From positions 186,001 through 250,000 of IMG/VR virus record IMGVR_UViG_3300035665_000001: a stretch of 64,000 nt of DNA, one strand, 5' to 3'. Positions 17,925 to 26,719 of the stretch are shown here, in pieces. Made by a program: the position numbers and the translations under genes. The notes below the pieces were generated by a model. It searched no databases. It was given only the letters and a program-made list of their open reading frames with translations, and was not told the DNA's origin. Every line of letters begins with the position of its first letter. The stretch's first letter is position 1. Source of the stretch: a virus.

Positions 17925-18365
17925 ATGAAAAAAATATTATTACTGGCAATTTTATCATCGATACACCAAAATGCTCATGCTTTAAAAGTTATAGATAATG
18001 TAGTTGTCCCTATGGGTGCTGGAATTGCAGGAGCAATGATTTATCAGTCAATTAGTAGTGATGATAATCGGAGAAATAACAATCAGTATAACTCAGATTA
18101 TAATCGAAATACTTATCAATATAATAATACCTACCAATACAACAATAGTTATGGTCGAACCAATGATTATCAGTATAATAGAAACCACTACGATAACCAA
18201 TATGATTATAACAGTGATTACAGTAGAAGTAGAGATAATGAAAGAGAATATGAAGAACGACAAATTGAAAGAGATATTATTAGAGAAGAAAAAAGAAAAT
18301 TGCGATACTGTAAATATTTGTTAAATACACAACAACTTAATATGTATCGTTATAAATGTCAGTAG
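17925..18365 (+). CDS. Secreted low-complexity Asn/Tyr-rich protein
   Basis: A protein of 146 residues from the internal ATG at 17925. MKKILLLAILSSIHQNAHA is a typical Sec signal peptide with A-x-A cleavage. It is followed by a glycine-rich hydrophobic stretch (VPMGAGIAGAMIYQSI), then about 60 residues of Asn/Tyr/Arg/Asp low complexity and a charged helix. It should act outside the cytoplasm of the infected cell; the role is unknown. The upstream extension to 17847 is unlikely to be translated. Confidence 0.6.
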   Translation: MKKILLLAILSSIHQNAHALKVIDNVVVPMGAGIAGAMIYQSISSDDNRRNNNQYNSDYNRNTYQYNNTYQYNNSYGRTNDYQYNRNHYDNQYDYNSDYSRSRDNEREYEERQIERDIIREEKRKLRYCKYLLNTQQLNMYRYKCQ

Positions 18366-18410
18366 TTGAAACACGAATCAGATATTGTGTTAATTTTTTT
18401 GGAGTTAATT

Positions 18411-18596
18411 ATGAGTAAATTTATTTTACCGTGTTGTATTGGTTATATATTGATTAATTTGAATCATGTGATTTTTGGATATTCAGTTCATGATGATGTA
18501 ATACAGTTAATCAGTCATATGTTTTTACTGTTTTCGGAAATTTTTGTTATTGAATCCCTGATAAAATGGTTTAATAGACATGAAAATGTTGTATAA
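18411..18596 (+). CDS. Small membrane protein
   Basis: A protein of 61 residues from the ATG preceded by TTGGAG. It has two hydrophobic stretches (FILPCCIGYILINL and LISHMFLLFSEIFVI), so it is probably an inner-membrane peptide. It is followed by a charged end KWFNRHENVV. No family recognised. Small membrane proteins recur throughout this block (22178, 22299, 22983, 34510, 36718). Confidence 0.5.
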   Translation: MSKFILPCCIGYILINLNHVIFGYSVHDDVIQLISHMFLLFSEIFVIESLIKWFNRHENVV

Positions 18597-18647
18597 TAAT
18601 ATTGAAAGTTACAACCATTAACACTAATTTTTTGAGTAGATAACACA

Positions 18648-19625
18648 ATGCATACAGCAACAGACATCAAAAATTTAAAAGAAATTAAAGATTTTCTTGA
18701 TGAAAACGGATTAGAATATAGCACTGAATATGATAACTTTTGCCTCCATTATGGTAATCCAGATGGTAAAAGGTCTTATGAAATTTGTTATGTTGCATCA
18801 CACGAATACCCTATATCATACAAACAATATGGCATTGCAGGAGTGGATGCCGCATATTTTTATGAATTGTCTCATAAAGCAGAACACGAACAAAATTCCT
18901 TTAAATGTTGGGTTAAAGATTATGAATGGGCTGATGATAGAAAAAGAGAAGTGTTAAAATCTTACTTTATGCACGCAGCTGGTAAAACACGTTATAAATT
19001 TTATGCAAGGGATTGTGAAGTTCGTGAAGTTTCTACTCCAGTTGCTAGAAAATTTGAAAGTGAAAATTGTTTTTATGGTAAACGAGGTGCTTCTTTAAAT
19101 TTAGGTCTTTATTTGCGAAAAGAAAAAAATGGATTACCAGCTGGTACATTGATGATGATTTATACTTTTGGTAAAAACTTTTTTGGAAAGGATGATTCTA
19201 TTGAAGTTTTGCGTGTAGGAACTAAAAAGTTTTCGAATGTTGTTGGTGGAGCATCTAAGTTACTAAAGCATTTCATTTATAATTACCCAGTGTTGCGAAT
19301 CGGTGCAGTTGATGTTCCCGTAACCGTTTTGAAATTCTATAGTGATTATGACCATAACATTGGTAACAGTATGGACGAATTAGGATTTAAGTTTGTAAGT
19401 TATTCGGGTGGTGGATTTATGAATTACTGGGTTGCTACTGGAGAAGTAAAAGGTAGACAACCAAACAAACACAAATGGGTTATGGAACAAATGAAAGAAG
19501 GAAAAGTATTGGCAATTCCAAATGCTGGGGTAAAAACCTTTGTAATGTATGTTGATAGATCAACTTTACCACCACCTCCAGAAAAAATTATCGATCCTAA
19601 TGTTGGACCAGAAGTTCTTTTCTAA
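18648..19625 (+). CDS. Protein with GNAT-like domain related to homing-endonuclease-associated proteins
   Basis: A protein of 325 residues. The middle and C-terminus match a domain I recall from phage homing-endonuclease-like proteins, with an acetyltransferase-like layout: YARDCEVREVSTPVARKF, then LNLGLYLRK...GTLMMIYTFGK, RVGTKKFSNVVGGASKLLKHF, and LKFYSDYDHNIGNSMDELGFKF followed by NYWVATGEV. The first 100 residues are different and unassigned; no nuclease motif (GIY-YIG, HNH, PD-(D/E)xK) is visible. It could be a retained, nuclease-less relative of a mobile protein. Function uncertain. Confidence 0.6.
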   Translation: MHTATDIKNLKEIKDFLDENGLEYSTEYDNFCLHYGNPDGKRSYEICYVASHEYPISYKQYGIAGVDAAYFYELSHKAEHEQNSFKCWVKDYEWADDRKREVLKSYFMHAAGKTRYKFYARDCEVREVSTPVARKFESENCFYGKRGASLNLGLYLRKEKNGLPAGTLMMIYTFGKNFFGKDDSIEVLRVGTKKFSNVVGGASKLLKHFIYNYPVLRIGAVDVPVTVLKFYSDYDHNIGNSMDELGFKFVSYSGGGFMNYWVATGEVKGRQPNKHKWVMEQMKEGKVLAIPNAGVKTFVMYVDRSTLPPPPEKIIDPNVGPEVLF

Positions 19626-19656
19626 AAAAATTATTTTGTGTACTAAAGGATAAAAA

Positions 19657-20718
19657 ATGAAAATACAAGAACGATTAGAAAATGAAATTTTATTTATAAA
19701 ATTTGGAAATATTAATTTAGAGCAGTTTATTAGGATGGTTGGTTTGAAAATAGATGGTATTGCTAGTGTTGAAATTAGTAGTACCACTAATACGATAATT
19801 AGTGTGCATAAATCAAATGCACGTAGATTGGAGGTGTGTTTTGAATTAACATTAAATCTCTATAATAATTTTTTCTTAAATTGTGATAGAGATATTAAAA
19901 CTGCTTTAAAGAAACTATCAAAACATTCTAAAAAATATGATATTGAATTACTGGAAGTTAAAGATAGTTTTGCAGATGGTGAAAATAGATTTATCAGTTT
20001 TAAATTTAAACCACCCATAAAACAAATATTCCCATTAAGTACAAGAAAAAAAGAGATTTCAACTGATACAATCCGAGATATTATTGGGTTGAAAAAACAT
20101 TTAGATTATTCGGTTATTTCTGATAGACCTGTGAATAATGGGTGGCAATACATTTTCCATGTGTATGATATTGATAAATTTAGTTTACATTATATTGATA
20201 TGGAATTACAACGATCAAAAATATCAAAAGATTATTACATTAAAGTATTTTGTGATAAGTATGCTGATATTAGGGTAGTGCTTCAAAATAAAAAATCTAA
20301 ACAGTTTTTTAAAAATTGCATTCCCCAAATCACTATTCCACATTTAACTGCTATTCTTAGAACTAACGATTATGCTTTAAGTGGTGCATTTACTTACCAG
20401 GATGAATATGCCGCTGGGTTAAAATTTACTAATTTGTTTTTACCAACTATAAATGAATTTTTGGATTTTGATTATGTAGTCAACGAAATAAAACCTTATT
20501 TTAAAGAATATTATCATATTGAAACGAATGTAAGTGAAAATATGATTCGGTTTGTGGATAAAAGTGTTGATGCTAGATACAACCCCGAAGATTTGAGTGA
20601 TTCAATTATTCGTATCGTTCTTGAAGATGTAAAAGTAGAAAAGTTGTCGATACATGATGCAACGGAAATTATAAAATTGCATTTTGAACAAATAATCGAT
20701 AAATTGGTTACATCATAA
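19657..20718 (+). CDS. Protein of unknown function
   Basis: A protein of 353 residues, alternating beta strands and helices, with two roughly parallel halves (RFISFKFKPPIKQIFP, ITIPHLTAILRTNDYALSG). No catalytic motif recognised. It is preceded by AAAGGA and followed, 31 bases on, by the gene at 20750, so the genes 18648-21720 probably form one transcript. Function unknown. Confidence 0.6.
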   Translation: MKIQERLENEILFIKFGNINLEQFIRMVGLKIDGIASVEISSTTNTIISVHKSNARRLEVCFELTLNLYNNFFLNCDRDIKTALKKLSKHSKKYDIELLEVKDSFADGENRFISFKFKPPIKQIFPLSTRKKEISTDTIRDIIGLKKHLDYSVISDRPVNNGWQYIFHVYDIDKFSLHYIDMELQRSKISKDYYIKVFCDKYADIRVVLQNKKSKQFFKNCIPQITIPHLTAILRTNDYALSGAFTYQDEYAAGLKFTNLFLPTINEFLDFDYVVNEIKPYFKEYYHIETNVSENMIRFVDKSVDARYNPEDLSDSIIRIVLEDVKVEKLSIHDATEIIKLHFEQIIDKLVTS

Positions 20719-20749
20719 CACTACACACATTATTGTTGGGGTTACTAAA

Positions 20750-21211
20750 ATGGTTGATATTATACATGCTACTGAAGCTCGGAAGGTTACTAATATAGCG
20801 GTATCTGTATTAGAAAATCAGTTACAAGTTTTAGAGAATAACAAATGGTTGAAAGATTTAGAAATTATTAATACCGATTTGGATAACATCATCACCAATA
20901 TTATTAATGATGCCATAAAAAATGCAGCAAATGAGATGAAATATAGTGTTGAGTTTATAATTTCTACCGAAGATATTTCTTATGCTGATAAGTATTTTTA
21001 TTATACTCATATCATTCTTTCAGAATATTCTGAAAGAATGGTGGAAACCTTTGTTGATAAACTTAAAACTATTATTGAAGGTGGTGGTTATCATTGGCAG
21101 ATTGCAAAAAATAATATATTAGATTTGTGTCCAAAATTACAGGTTTCAAGTTATGTAGAATATTATTTTTTATCAGTTGACTGGTTAGTTGATGATGATA
21201 TTTACAATTGA
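20750..21211 (+). CDS. Small protein of unknown function
   Basis: A protein of 153 residues, helical and acidic. No family recognised. A perfect 28-base palindrome lies inside the coding sequence (21013-21040), which is unusual. It has a GGGG ribosome site and lies 31 bases after the previous gene. Confidence 0.55.
   Translation: MVDIIHATEARKVTNIAVSVLENQLQVLENNKWLKDLEIINTDLDNIITNIINDAIKNAANEMKYSVEFIISTEDISYADKYFYYTHIILSEYSERMVETFVDKLKTIIEGGGYHWQIAKNNILDLCPKLQVSSYVEYYFLSVDWLVDDDIYN
21013..21040. repeat. Perfect 28-base palindrome inside a gene
   Basis: The two 14-base arms (CATTCTTTCAGAAT and its exact complement) meet with no loop. The sequence codes for ILSEYSERM within the gene at 20750. 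It could be a dyad binding site or an mRNA hairpin; nothing in the context decides. Confidence 0.85.
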
Positions 21212-21240
21212 TGTTCTAATCCCTATTAGAGGAAAAAACT

Positions 21241-21720
21241 ATGAATACACCAAATGAAGTTGAACTAGATGTTAATTATGATGTTGATCAAGATGAATGG
21301 GATAAATTACTCCAGAATCAAATTGATTTATTGGATGATGATGGTTTTTATGATTTTGATTGCGATGAATGGGTTGTTAGTATGGGCGAATATGTTCCAG
21401 ATAAATGGGTTATTGTAAATATTTCTAATCCTACGGTCACCATTAGAAAGGTTTTAGGGTCTTGGTATGGCGGTTTTAATGGTGGTTGGAGTTATCGATT
21501 GAGTAGCGGTATCACTCAAACTGTTGATATGGGAGATTATTTTGAAATTCATAATGCATCTGGTAGTGTATATAAATGTTATAAATTCTGTCATGGTATG
21601 AGCTTATTTACAGCTGGGATATATGATGATTTTGTTAAAAACATTCCTGATGATACAGCTATATTCATCGAGGATAACCATGAACAGGATTATTTCGGGC
21701 ATTCTAACCTTCTACCATAG
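21241..21720 (+). CDS. Acidic protein of unknown function
   Basis: A protein of 159 residues with a very acidic first 45 residues (EVELDVNYDVDQDEWDKLL) and a beta-rich remainder containing GSWYGGFNGGWSYRL and SGSVYKCYKF. It has a GAGG ribosome site. No family recognised. Followed by about 130 bases of AT-rich spacer with a TGGTATAAT box before the next gene, so a transcription unit may end here. Confidence 0.55.
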   Translation: MNTPNEVELDVNYDVDQDEWDKLLQNQIDLLDDDGFYDFDCDEWVVSMGEYVPDKWVIVNISNPTVTIRKVLGSWYGGFNGGWSYRLSSGITQTVDMGDYFEIHNASGSVYKCYKFCHGMSLFTAGIYDDFVKNIPDDTAIFIEDNHEQDYFGHSNLLP

Positions 21721-21855
21721 AAATTTAAACTGTATGTTTTGGTTTGGTGGATATGGTTTTTAATTAATTGACATAAAATGGTTTATTTTCTCAAAATTGT
21801 ATTGTAATTATGGTATAATAAAATAACATTTTTTGAAATATGATTGAGAAAAAAT

Positions 21856-22146
21856 ATGAACACTATATCAGCATATAAAGAAACCACCGATAATTGGTTT
21901 CCTTCATTTAAATTTGTAGGAAATCAAAATCGGAATTTTGTTAATGTTGAATTCACAAAGATTGAACCAAATACATTGACAACGGGTATTGATGCATGGC
22001 GTGTTTGTGCTTGGGGCAATGATGATTTTGGGTTAGAACTTGATTATACCGACAGGATAGAAGCATTAAATATGTTTTACGCTATTATTACGTTGGAATA
22101 TGTTAATGTAGATATTTTGTGTGGTTATGGATTTAAAAGTGCATAA
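21856..22146 (+). CDS. Small protein of unknown function
   Basis: A protein of 96 residues from ATG at 21856 (an upstream TTG at 21844 is also open). The layout is beta-rich, ending DILCGYGFKSA. An extended -10 box (TGGTATAAT, 21811-21819) lies about 35 bases upstream and probably drives it. No family recognised. Confidence 0.5.
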   Translation: MNTISAYKETTDNWFPSFKFVGNQNRNFVNVEFTKIEPNTLTTGIDAWRVCAWGNDDFGLELDYTDRIEALNMFYAIITLEYVNVDILCGYGFKSA

Positions 22147-22177
22147 ACTTTAGCTTTTTATTTTTTTAGGGGGAGAA

Positions 22178-22285
22178 ATGAAAATTAATTTTGACAAAAG
22201 GTCGGTTGGACTTATATCTGTAATATTTTTGGGTGTGTTAATATTGATACAGTATATTTACACTATTGTAAGTTTTATTATGTAG
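22178..22285 (+). CDS. Tiny single-span membrane peptide
   Basis: A 35-residue ORF with a strong GGGGGAG site just upstream of ATG. After MKINFDKRS it is one continuous hydrophobic segment (VGLISVIFLGVLILIQYIY). The good ribosome site and clean membrane span make it a credible gene in spite of its length. Confidence 0.5.
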   Translation: MKINFDKRSVGLISVIFLGVLILIQYIYTIVSFIM

Positions 22286-22298
22286 AGTTATTAAGAAA

Positions 22299-22445
22299 AT
22301 GCAAACTATCCTGATAGCGTTTATTATGTTTCATATGACATTGATGATGTCATATGAGTTTAGATGTAGATTATATTTAATGCTATTATCTATTTTAGAG
22401 AAAATTGAACGAAAAATAAAGGAAATAAAAAAAGATGACGAATAA
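22299..22445 (+). CDS. Small membrane peptide
   Basis: A 48-residue ORF: an N-terminal hydrophobic, Met-rich segment (MQTILIAFIMFHMTLMMSYEF), then a basic amphipathic helix ILEKIERKIKEIKKDDE. Its end overlaps the start of the next gene (22435) by 11 bases, suggesting coupled translation. Confidence 0.45.
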   Translation: MQTILIAFIMFHMTLMMSYEFRCRLYLMLLSILEKIERKIKEIKKDDE

Positions 22446-22677
22446 TTTTTTTAGTAAACTGTCCGCTAAAGATGAATTACGTAAAAAGTTGATTAAAGAT
22501 TATGAGATTGGTTTGGATTATGCAAAAAAATTAAAAAATGCTGGTCGTGAAAACATTATTGATAATTTAGGTGGTACAACTTATAATGTTGTGTCAATTG
22601 ATGATTATATTAATTATTGGGAAGTTGGATTAAAAGCCCTATTATCGGGTGCTGATCCAGAAAAATATGATTTTTAA
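22435..22677 (+). CDS. Small protein of unknown function
   Basis: A protein of 80 residues: FSKLSAKDELRKKLIKDYEIGLDY is a long charged helix, and the C-terminal part (YINYWEVGLKALLSGADPEKYDF) looks folded. No family recognised. It overlaps the preceding membrane peptide. Confidence 0.5.
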   Translation: MTNNFFSKLSAKDELRKKLIKDYEIGLDYAKKLKNAGRENIIDNLGGTTYNVVSIDDYINYWEVGLKALLSGADPEKYDF

Positions 22678-22746
22678 TATATTTTTTTAATATTTAGTAT
22701 TTGATTACTAAACAAATTTTAACAGATTTAAAAATAGGATGAAAGA

Positions 22747-22950
22747 ATGGCTCTTAAAGAATCAAACAAAAATAGAAGTAACATGAATAACTGTTGTGGA
22801 CAGGGATGTAATAATCATGCAAACAAAGGTTGTGGGTCGAATGATGTTGATGATACATCGAGTTATATTACTGGAATAATTATTGGTAGTATGTTTGTTT
22901 TTGGTATATTTTTTCTGTTAGTTAACAGTTTTATTTTTCCAACGTTGTAA
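22747..22950 (+). CDS. Cys-rich single-span membrane protein
   Basis: A protein of 67 residues with a polar N-terminal half containing five cysteines (NCCGQGCNNHANKGCG), which could bind metal, then one membrane span (YITGIIIGSMFVFGIFFLLV). Preceded by AGGATGAAAG. Unrecognised. Confidence 0.5.
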   Translation: MALKESNKNRSNMNNCCGQGCNNHANKGCGSNDVDDTSSYITGIIIGSMFVFGIFFLLVNSFIFPTL

Positions 22951-22982
22951 TGGGTTTGTAGGTTACTTTACTCTGGGAGTTA

Positions 22983-23207
22983 ATGATGTGTTTTAAATTG
23001 TTTGAATTGCTATGTATTGTATTATTCGTCAGTGTAATTGTAGGCTTAATAAGTTTGTTGGGATTTGTTTTAATTAAAATTCCATATTTCTTAATGTTAA
23101 TTATTAATGTTTTGTCAATAATAATCTTAGTTGTTATGTTTTTTTACGGTGGTATTGCACTTAGTTGTAGAATCGATAGAATATATAACCGTAAGATAAA
23201 AGATTAG
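22983..23207 (+). CDS. Two-span membrane protein
   Basis: A protein of 74 residues with two hydrophobic stretches (LLCIVLFVSVIVGLISLLGFVL and FLMLIINVLSIIILVVMFF) and a basic tail RIDRIYNRKIKD. A GGGAG site precedes ATG. The arrangement resembles the membrane protein at 34510, which has a similar two-span plan. Confidence 0.5.
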   Translation: MMCFKLFELLCIVLFVSVIVGLISLLGFVLIKIPYFLMLIINVLSIIILVVMFFYGGIALSCRIDRIYNRKIKD

Positions 23208-23230
23208 CTAGTATTATTGTTGAGTACTGT

Positions 23231-23464
23231 ATGCCATTAAGAGATAGACAGGCTGCGAGACGCATTAAAACTTTGTTAGAGTTACCTAATACTGATATTG
23301 GTAGTATTACTGATTTGTTGACAGATATTATTCATTATTGTAATCTTGAGGGTGAAGATTTTAATTCGATTCTAAAAGATGCCAAGGATTATGTGTGGAA
23401 GGATATTGAAACTGATGAGGCTGAATTTGATGATATAGCTGAATTAGAATGGAACAAAAAATAA
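23231..23464 (+). CDS. Small acidic protein of unknown function
   Basis: A protein of 77 residues, with a basic start (MPLRDRQAARRIKTLLELP) and acidic remainder (DIETDEAEFDDIAELEW). No family recognised. The ribosome site is poor. Confidence 0.45.
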   Translation: MPLRDRQAARRIKTLLELPNTDIGSITDLLTDIIHYCNLEGEDFNSILKDAKDYVWKDIETDEAEFDDIAELEWNKK

Positions 23465-23494
23465 AAATTCACTTATGTAGTTTGGATAATTAAT

Positions 23495-23650
23495 ATGAAA
23501 CATACTAACACTAACTTTAAACCTGATTTAGATTGGGTAGATTTTTTCGAACGTTTTGATCGTAGAATTGAGGAATTAATTTCTGCTAACGATATAACTT
23601 TCGAACAGGCAGAAAAAATTGTTAACACGGAATTTAATTTAGATGACTGA
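23495..23650 (+). CDS. Small acidic protein of unknown function
   Basis: A 51-residue ORF, MKHTNTNFKPDLDWVDFFE then a helix RIEELISANDITFEQAEKI. Helical, acidic and compact. No similarity recognised. It lies between two other small plus-strand genes without overlap. Confidence 0.4.
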   Translation: MKHTNTNFKPDLDWVDFFERFDRRIEELISANDITFEQAEKIVNTEFNLDD

Positions 23651-23728
23651 CATGACTATTCCGCCTGTAGTATTGGTTATTTTGAAGATAAACATTTAAG
23701 TTACTATGATTAAAAATAAGAAAAAATT

Positions 23729-24073
23729 ATGACTTTTGTTAATTTTGAGAATAAATGTGATGATATAGATTCTATAACATGGGAATTCCAAGGTATAGTG
23801 ATTTATCCATTTTATGCCAAATACAAAGATTCGGATGGATATGATATTACATTTGTTGTAGATAACACTGGAATAGCAATTTGTTATTCTAAAAACATCA
23901 ATTCAAAAAAATTTGATGAATTTTTTTATTTTATTCAATGTGATTTAAATTACACTTTAGCTAAATTAGTTTGTGATGGGTTGGAAAAAATGGATATTGA
24001 CAGATATTTAGGTGAGGTTAAACATTATTATGAAAAACACACTATAACACATACCAACTTAAAGAGAAATTAA
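23729..24073 (+). CDS. Small protein of unknown function
   Basis: A protein of 114 residues, beta-rich at the N-terminus (IVIYPFYAKYKDSDGYDITFVVDNTG), helical afterwards. No family recognised. Codon use and spacing match the surrounding small genes. Confidence 0.5.
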   Translation: MTFVNFENKCDDIDSITWEFQGIVIYPFYAKYKDSDGYDITFVVDNTGIAICYSKNINSKKFDEFFYFIQCDLNYTLAKLVCDGLEKMDIDRYLGEVKHYYEKHTITHTNLKRN

Positions 24074-24137
24074 AAAAATTTGATAAATTGAATCAATTGA
24101 GTTAAGTATATTTTCAATTTTAAAATAGGGGTGCATA

Positions 24138-24728
24138 ATGCTAAGTGAAAAGAAAGAAACAATATTAACACAAAAAATAGATAATTTCTTTAAAATAACA
24201 GAACTACTAAATGAACAATATACTCATTTAGTTTACCAACCGATTCTGGATATAACTTACAGAATATCATTTGATGGTAATAATGTTGTTTGGTATAAAT
24301 CTGGAAATGAAACCACCAAATATCGATTGCCACCAAATATTTTTTTAAAATATATTAAAGTGGATATTGATAAAAAAATAAAATGCAGATTAGAAGATTT
24401 AGCTTATGTTGTATCAAGAAATTTTACATCTGGTAAATCGTCGAGTGCAGATGTAAATTGGGATATGGTTGATTTCACCGACAATGGTATCATATTGTCG
24501 TTTAATATAATGCCCTATACTGCAAATTGGTGTGGAATTAAAAAATTTCAAACACCATATAAATTCACCATTACCATTAGTAAGGATTATATTATAGTTG
24601 AGTCAGTTGAAATTAACACAAATGTTGAACCTATATCTGCCACGCTGTTTGATTTTTACGAACTGGATAATGTTATCACATTATTAGGTAAAATGTTAAA
24701 AATTAGAGATTATGGTGATGATGGTTAA
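24138..24728 (+). CDS. Protein of unknown function
   Basis: A protein of 196 residues, mostly beta strands after a short N-terminal helix, with segments such as YRISFDGNNVVWYKSG and GIILSFNIMPYTANWCGI. A GGGG site precedes the ATG. No family recognised. Confidence 0.55.
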   Translation: MLSEKKETILTQKIDNFFKITELLNEQYTHLVYQPILDITYRISFDGNNVVWYKSGNETTKYRLPPNIFLKYIKVDIDKKIKCRLEDLAYVVSRNFTSGKSSSADVNWDMVDFTDNGIILSFNIMPYTANWCGIKKFQTPYKFTITISKDYIIVESVEINTNVEPISATLFDFYELDNVITLLGKMLKIRDYGDDG

Positions 24729-24767
24729 GTTTTGAAAATTGAATATTTTCAAAGTAATTTTCACTAG

Positions 24768-25022
24768 ATGTGGGGTAAAGTAATGGTTTTCGATAAAGAA
24801 CCAAATTTAAAAGAATTTAATGATATATTTCAATCGTATGTTTCTGATTGTATGAGTAATGATGGTAATATTCAGTCACATACGTTTCCTGCAAACCTGA
24901 ATGTGTGGTGTGAGGAAGAAGATGGTTCATGCTACGATATAGTTGCGATTAATCGGGATTATTTAGGTGGTTGTGGTTGCCCTAGTGGTATTGAAATCAT
25001 TATTAAAAAGAGTAACATTTAA
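24768..25022 (+). CDS. Small acidic protein of unknown function
   Basis: A protein of 84 residues if started at 24768, 79 if at the ATG at 24783 that follows a GGGGTAAAG stretch; the latter seems better. Contains LNVWCEEEDGSCYDIVAI and a Gly/Cys turn GGCGCPSG, perhaps a metal site. Unrecognised. Confidence 0.45.
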   Translation: MWGKVMVFDKEPNLKEFNDIFQSYVSDCMSNDGNIQSHTFPANLNVWCEEEDGSCYDIVAINRDYLGGCGCPSGIEIIIKKSNI

Positions 25023-25048
25023 TTAAAAAAATAATAGGATAATAATAT

Positions 25049-25228
25049 ATGGGTTTTATTCCTGCTGAACCACCACCAAAAAGTAAAACTATCCCGCTAT
25101 CAGATGACAATCTTATATTAATGGATGGTAATGAGAGTTTAATTGATGTTGTTGAAAATAATCCATCAGCATTCTGTAACAGAATGGATTTTGATAATAT
25201 TTCAACAATTGATGATGATATGGTATAA
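25049..25228 (+). CDS. Small acidic protein of unknown function
   Basis: A 59-residue ORF, MGFIPAEPPPKSKTIPLSDD and an acidic tail. It has an AGGA site. Probably a short unstructured or partner-binding peptide. No similarity recognised. Confidence 0.4.
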   Translation: MGFIPAEPPPKSKTIPLSDDNLILMDGNESLIDVVENNPSAFCNRMDFDNISTIDDDMV

Positions 25229-25413
25229 TATTCTTATATTTTTGTATGTTAATTCCCTTTGTGAACGTATTACCAAATACTTTTGAGTATTGGTTTCACA
25301 TCACGGATAAAATAACCAAAATCATTTTAGGTTTCTAAAAAACGATGAACGATGTAGTTGGTTGTAAGTTTCCACTTTTATTAGATTGCGGTAAGAAAAT
25401 TAGATGATTAAAA

Positions 25414-25611
25414 ATGAAAGCTAAAGAATTAATTAAATTATTATCACAACATCCTAACGCTGATGTGGTTATAAGTGACTATAATGGTTGCGAAACACCA
25501 TTTTATGATGTTGATGCTATTGAATTCCATGAAAATAGTTATCCTGTCGGTGAAAATATTAGAAAAAGTGTCCAAACCAAACAAAGGTTTGATTACTTTC
25601 ATATTGGGTGA
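25414..25611 (+). CDS. Small conserved-type phage protein
   Basis: A protein of 65 residues opening MKAKELIKLLSQHPNADVVISD. From memory this is the opening of a widespread family of small phage and bacterial proteins with the pattern 'K-x-L-I-x-x-L-x-x-x-P-x-x-A-x-V-x-[IV]'. Its role is unknown. It lies after about 185 bases without a clear gene (25229-25413). Confidence 0.5.
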   Translation: MKAKELIKLLSQHPNADVVISDYNGCETPFYDVDAIEFHENSYPVGENIRKSVQTKQRFDYFHIG

Positions 25612-25683
25612 AAAATGTTAATGTGTAGTATTTTCCAACACTACACAAAGAATGCTGTGTGTTGATAGTCAAAATAATGAATC

Positions 25684-25887
25684 ATGTGGTGTGAAGTATT
25701 TACATTTAATGATATTACATTAAGTGTGAATAATGTACAATCCAAAACATTTTATAACCGTGCTGAATTGATTGAATTTTTAAAACAGCATAAAGTTAGA
25801 TTAGATGATCCAAAATATCCCTTAGAATTAGAGGGACCTTACGAACATCATGTCTTTGGTAATTGTGTTTATACCGTTAAACAATGA
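25684..25887 (+). CDS. Small protein of unknown function
   Basis: A protein of 67 residues, compact alpha/beta, containing VNNVQSKTFYNRAELIEFLKQH. No family recognised; ribosome site weak. Confidence 0.4.
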   Translation: MWCEVFTFNDITLSVNNVQSKTFYNRAELIEFLKQHKVRLDDPKYPLELEGPYEHHVFGNCVYTVKQ

Positions 25888-25930
25888 ACCACTATTGGCT
25901 GGATTAAAGACGAAATGATAGGATAAAATA

Positions 25931-26185
25931 ATGAATAAACATATTTACGAGCTTGCAGAACAAGCTGGAATACAACACCGTTTAGAAACCCCTAACGAGA
26001 TTTGGGGATTTGATCATAATTTAGAAAAGTTTGCTGAACTGATTATCAAAGAATGTATTGATAAGATTGAAACGCATCGAATTCGTGTAGGCAACAGTCC
26101 AGCAGGTGAATTAGCAGCTGAATGGACTTATGATTCATTGTTTGTGATTAGGGATAAGATTAAAGATCATTTTGATATGGGTTAG
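25931..26185 (+). CDS. Small phage protein of the 'I-x-E-L-A-x-Q-A / K-F-A-E-L-I' type
   Basis: A protein of 84 residues. MNKHIYELAEQAGIQ and LEKFAELIIKECIDKIE form a pattern I recall as frequent in small phage proteins of unknown role. The protein at 42947 shares this plan (IKEIATRC ... LEKFAREIVKECI), and the 39-residue peptide at 42521 keeps the first half. It has an AGGAT site and is followed 13 bases on by the ImmA-like gene. Confidence 0.55.
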   Translation: MNKHIYELAEQAGIQHRLETPNEIWGFDHNLEKFAELIIKECIDKIETHRIRVGNSPAGELAAEWTYDSLFVIRDKIKDHFDMG

Positions 26186-26198
26186 TAGATTATAATCC

Positions 26199-26719
26199 AT
26201 GAAAATTAATGGGACATTAATGAAAAGTAACTTTAGTAATCCAGTTGAAGCTGCTATACATTTGTTAAATGTTGCATGGGATGACAATCTTCCGGTAAAT
26301 CCAATAAAAATAGCGAACAAAATAGGTATAGAAGTGCGTTCTATTTCTTCGGACTCTTATAGTGGCAAAGCAATGTACGAAGGAAATAAACCAATTGTTG
26401 AGTTTAATGAAAAAGATACTCTTAGTGGTAAATTATTTACTATTTCTCATGAAATAGGACATCATTATCTTGGGCATACTGAAGGTGAAGAACAACATTT
26501 TGTACCACGCATTGATGAAGCTGAAAATTTCAATGTAAACGTAAATGATGAGTATGACAGACAAGCAAATAATTTCGCTATGGAATTGTTGATGCCTTAC
26601 AGTGTGGTTGATTTTTTAATAACTAAAAAAAGATGACCTCATTATATGATTTAGCGAATAAATTTGAAGTATCAACAGTTGCGATGAAATATAGGCTAAA
26701 GAATTTAGGGTGGAATTAA
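26199..26719 (+). pseudogene. ImmA/IrrE-type metallopeptidase, frameshifted at a poly-A run
   Basis: The zinc protease domain is clear: HEIGHHYLGH with H84, E85, H88, after an N-terminal helix-turn segment NPIKIANKIGI typical of ImmA/IrrE proteins, which cleave or regulate repressors. The first frame stops at 26636 just after seven A's (26625-26631). The -1 frame continues MTSLYDLANKFEVSTVAMKYRLKNLG to 26719, which is exactly the expected C-terminal helix-turn of the family. One extra A, or ribosomal/transcriptional slippage, would restore a full-length protein. It may be a true slippage gene, a recent mutation or an assembly error. Confidence 0.75.
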
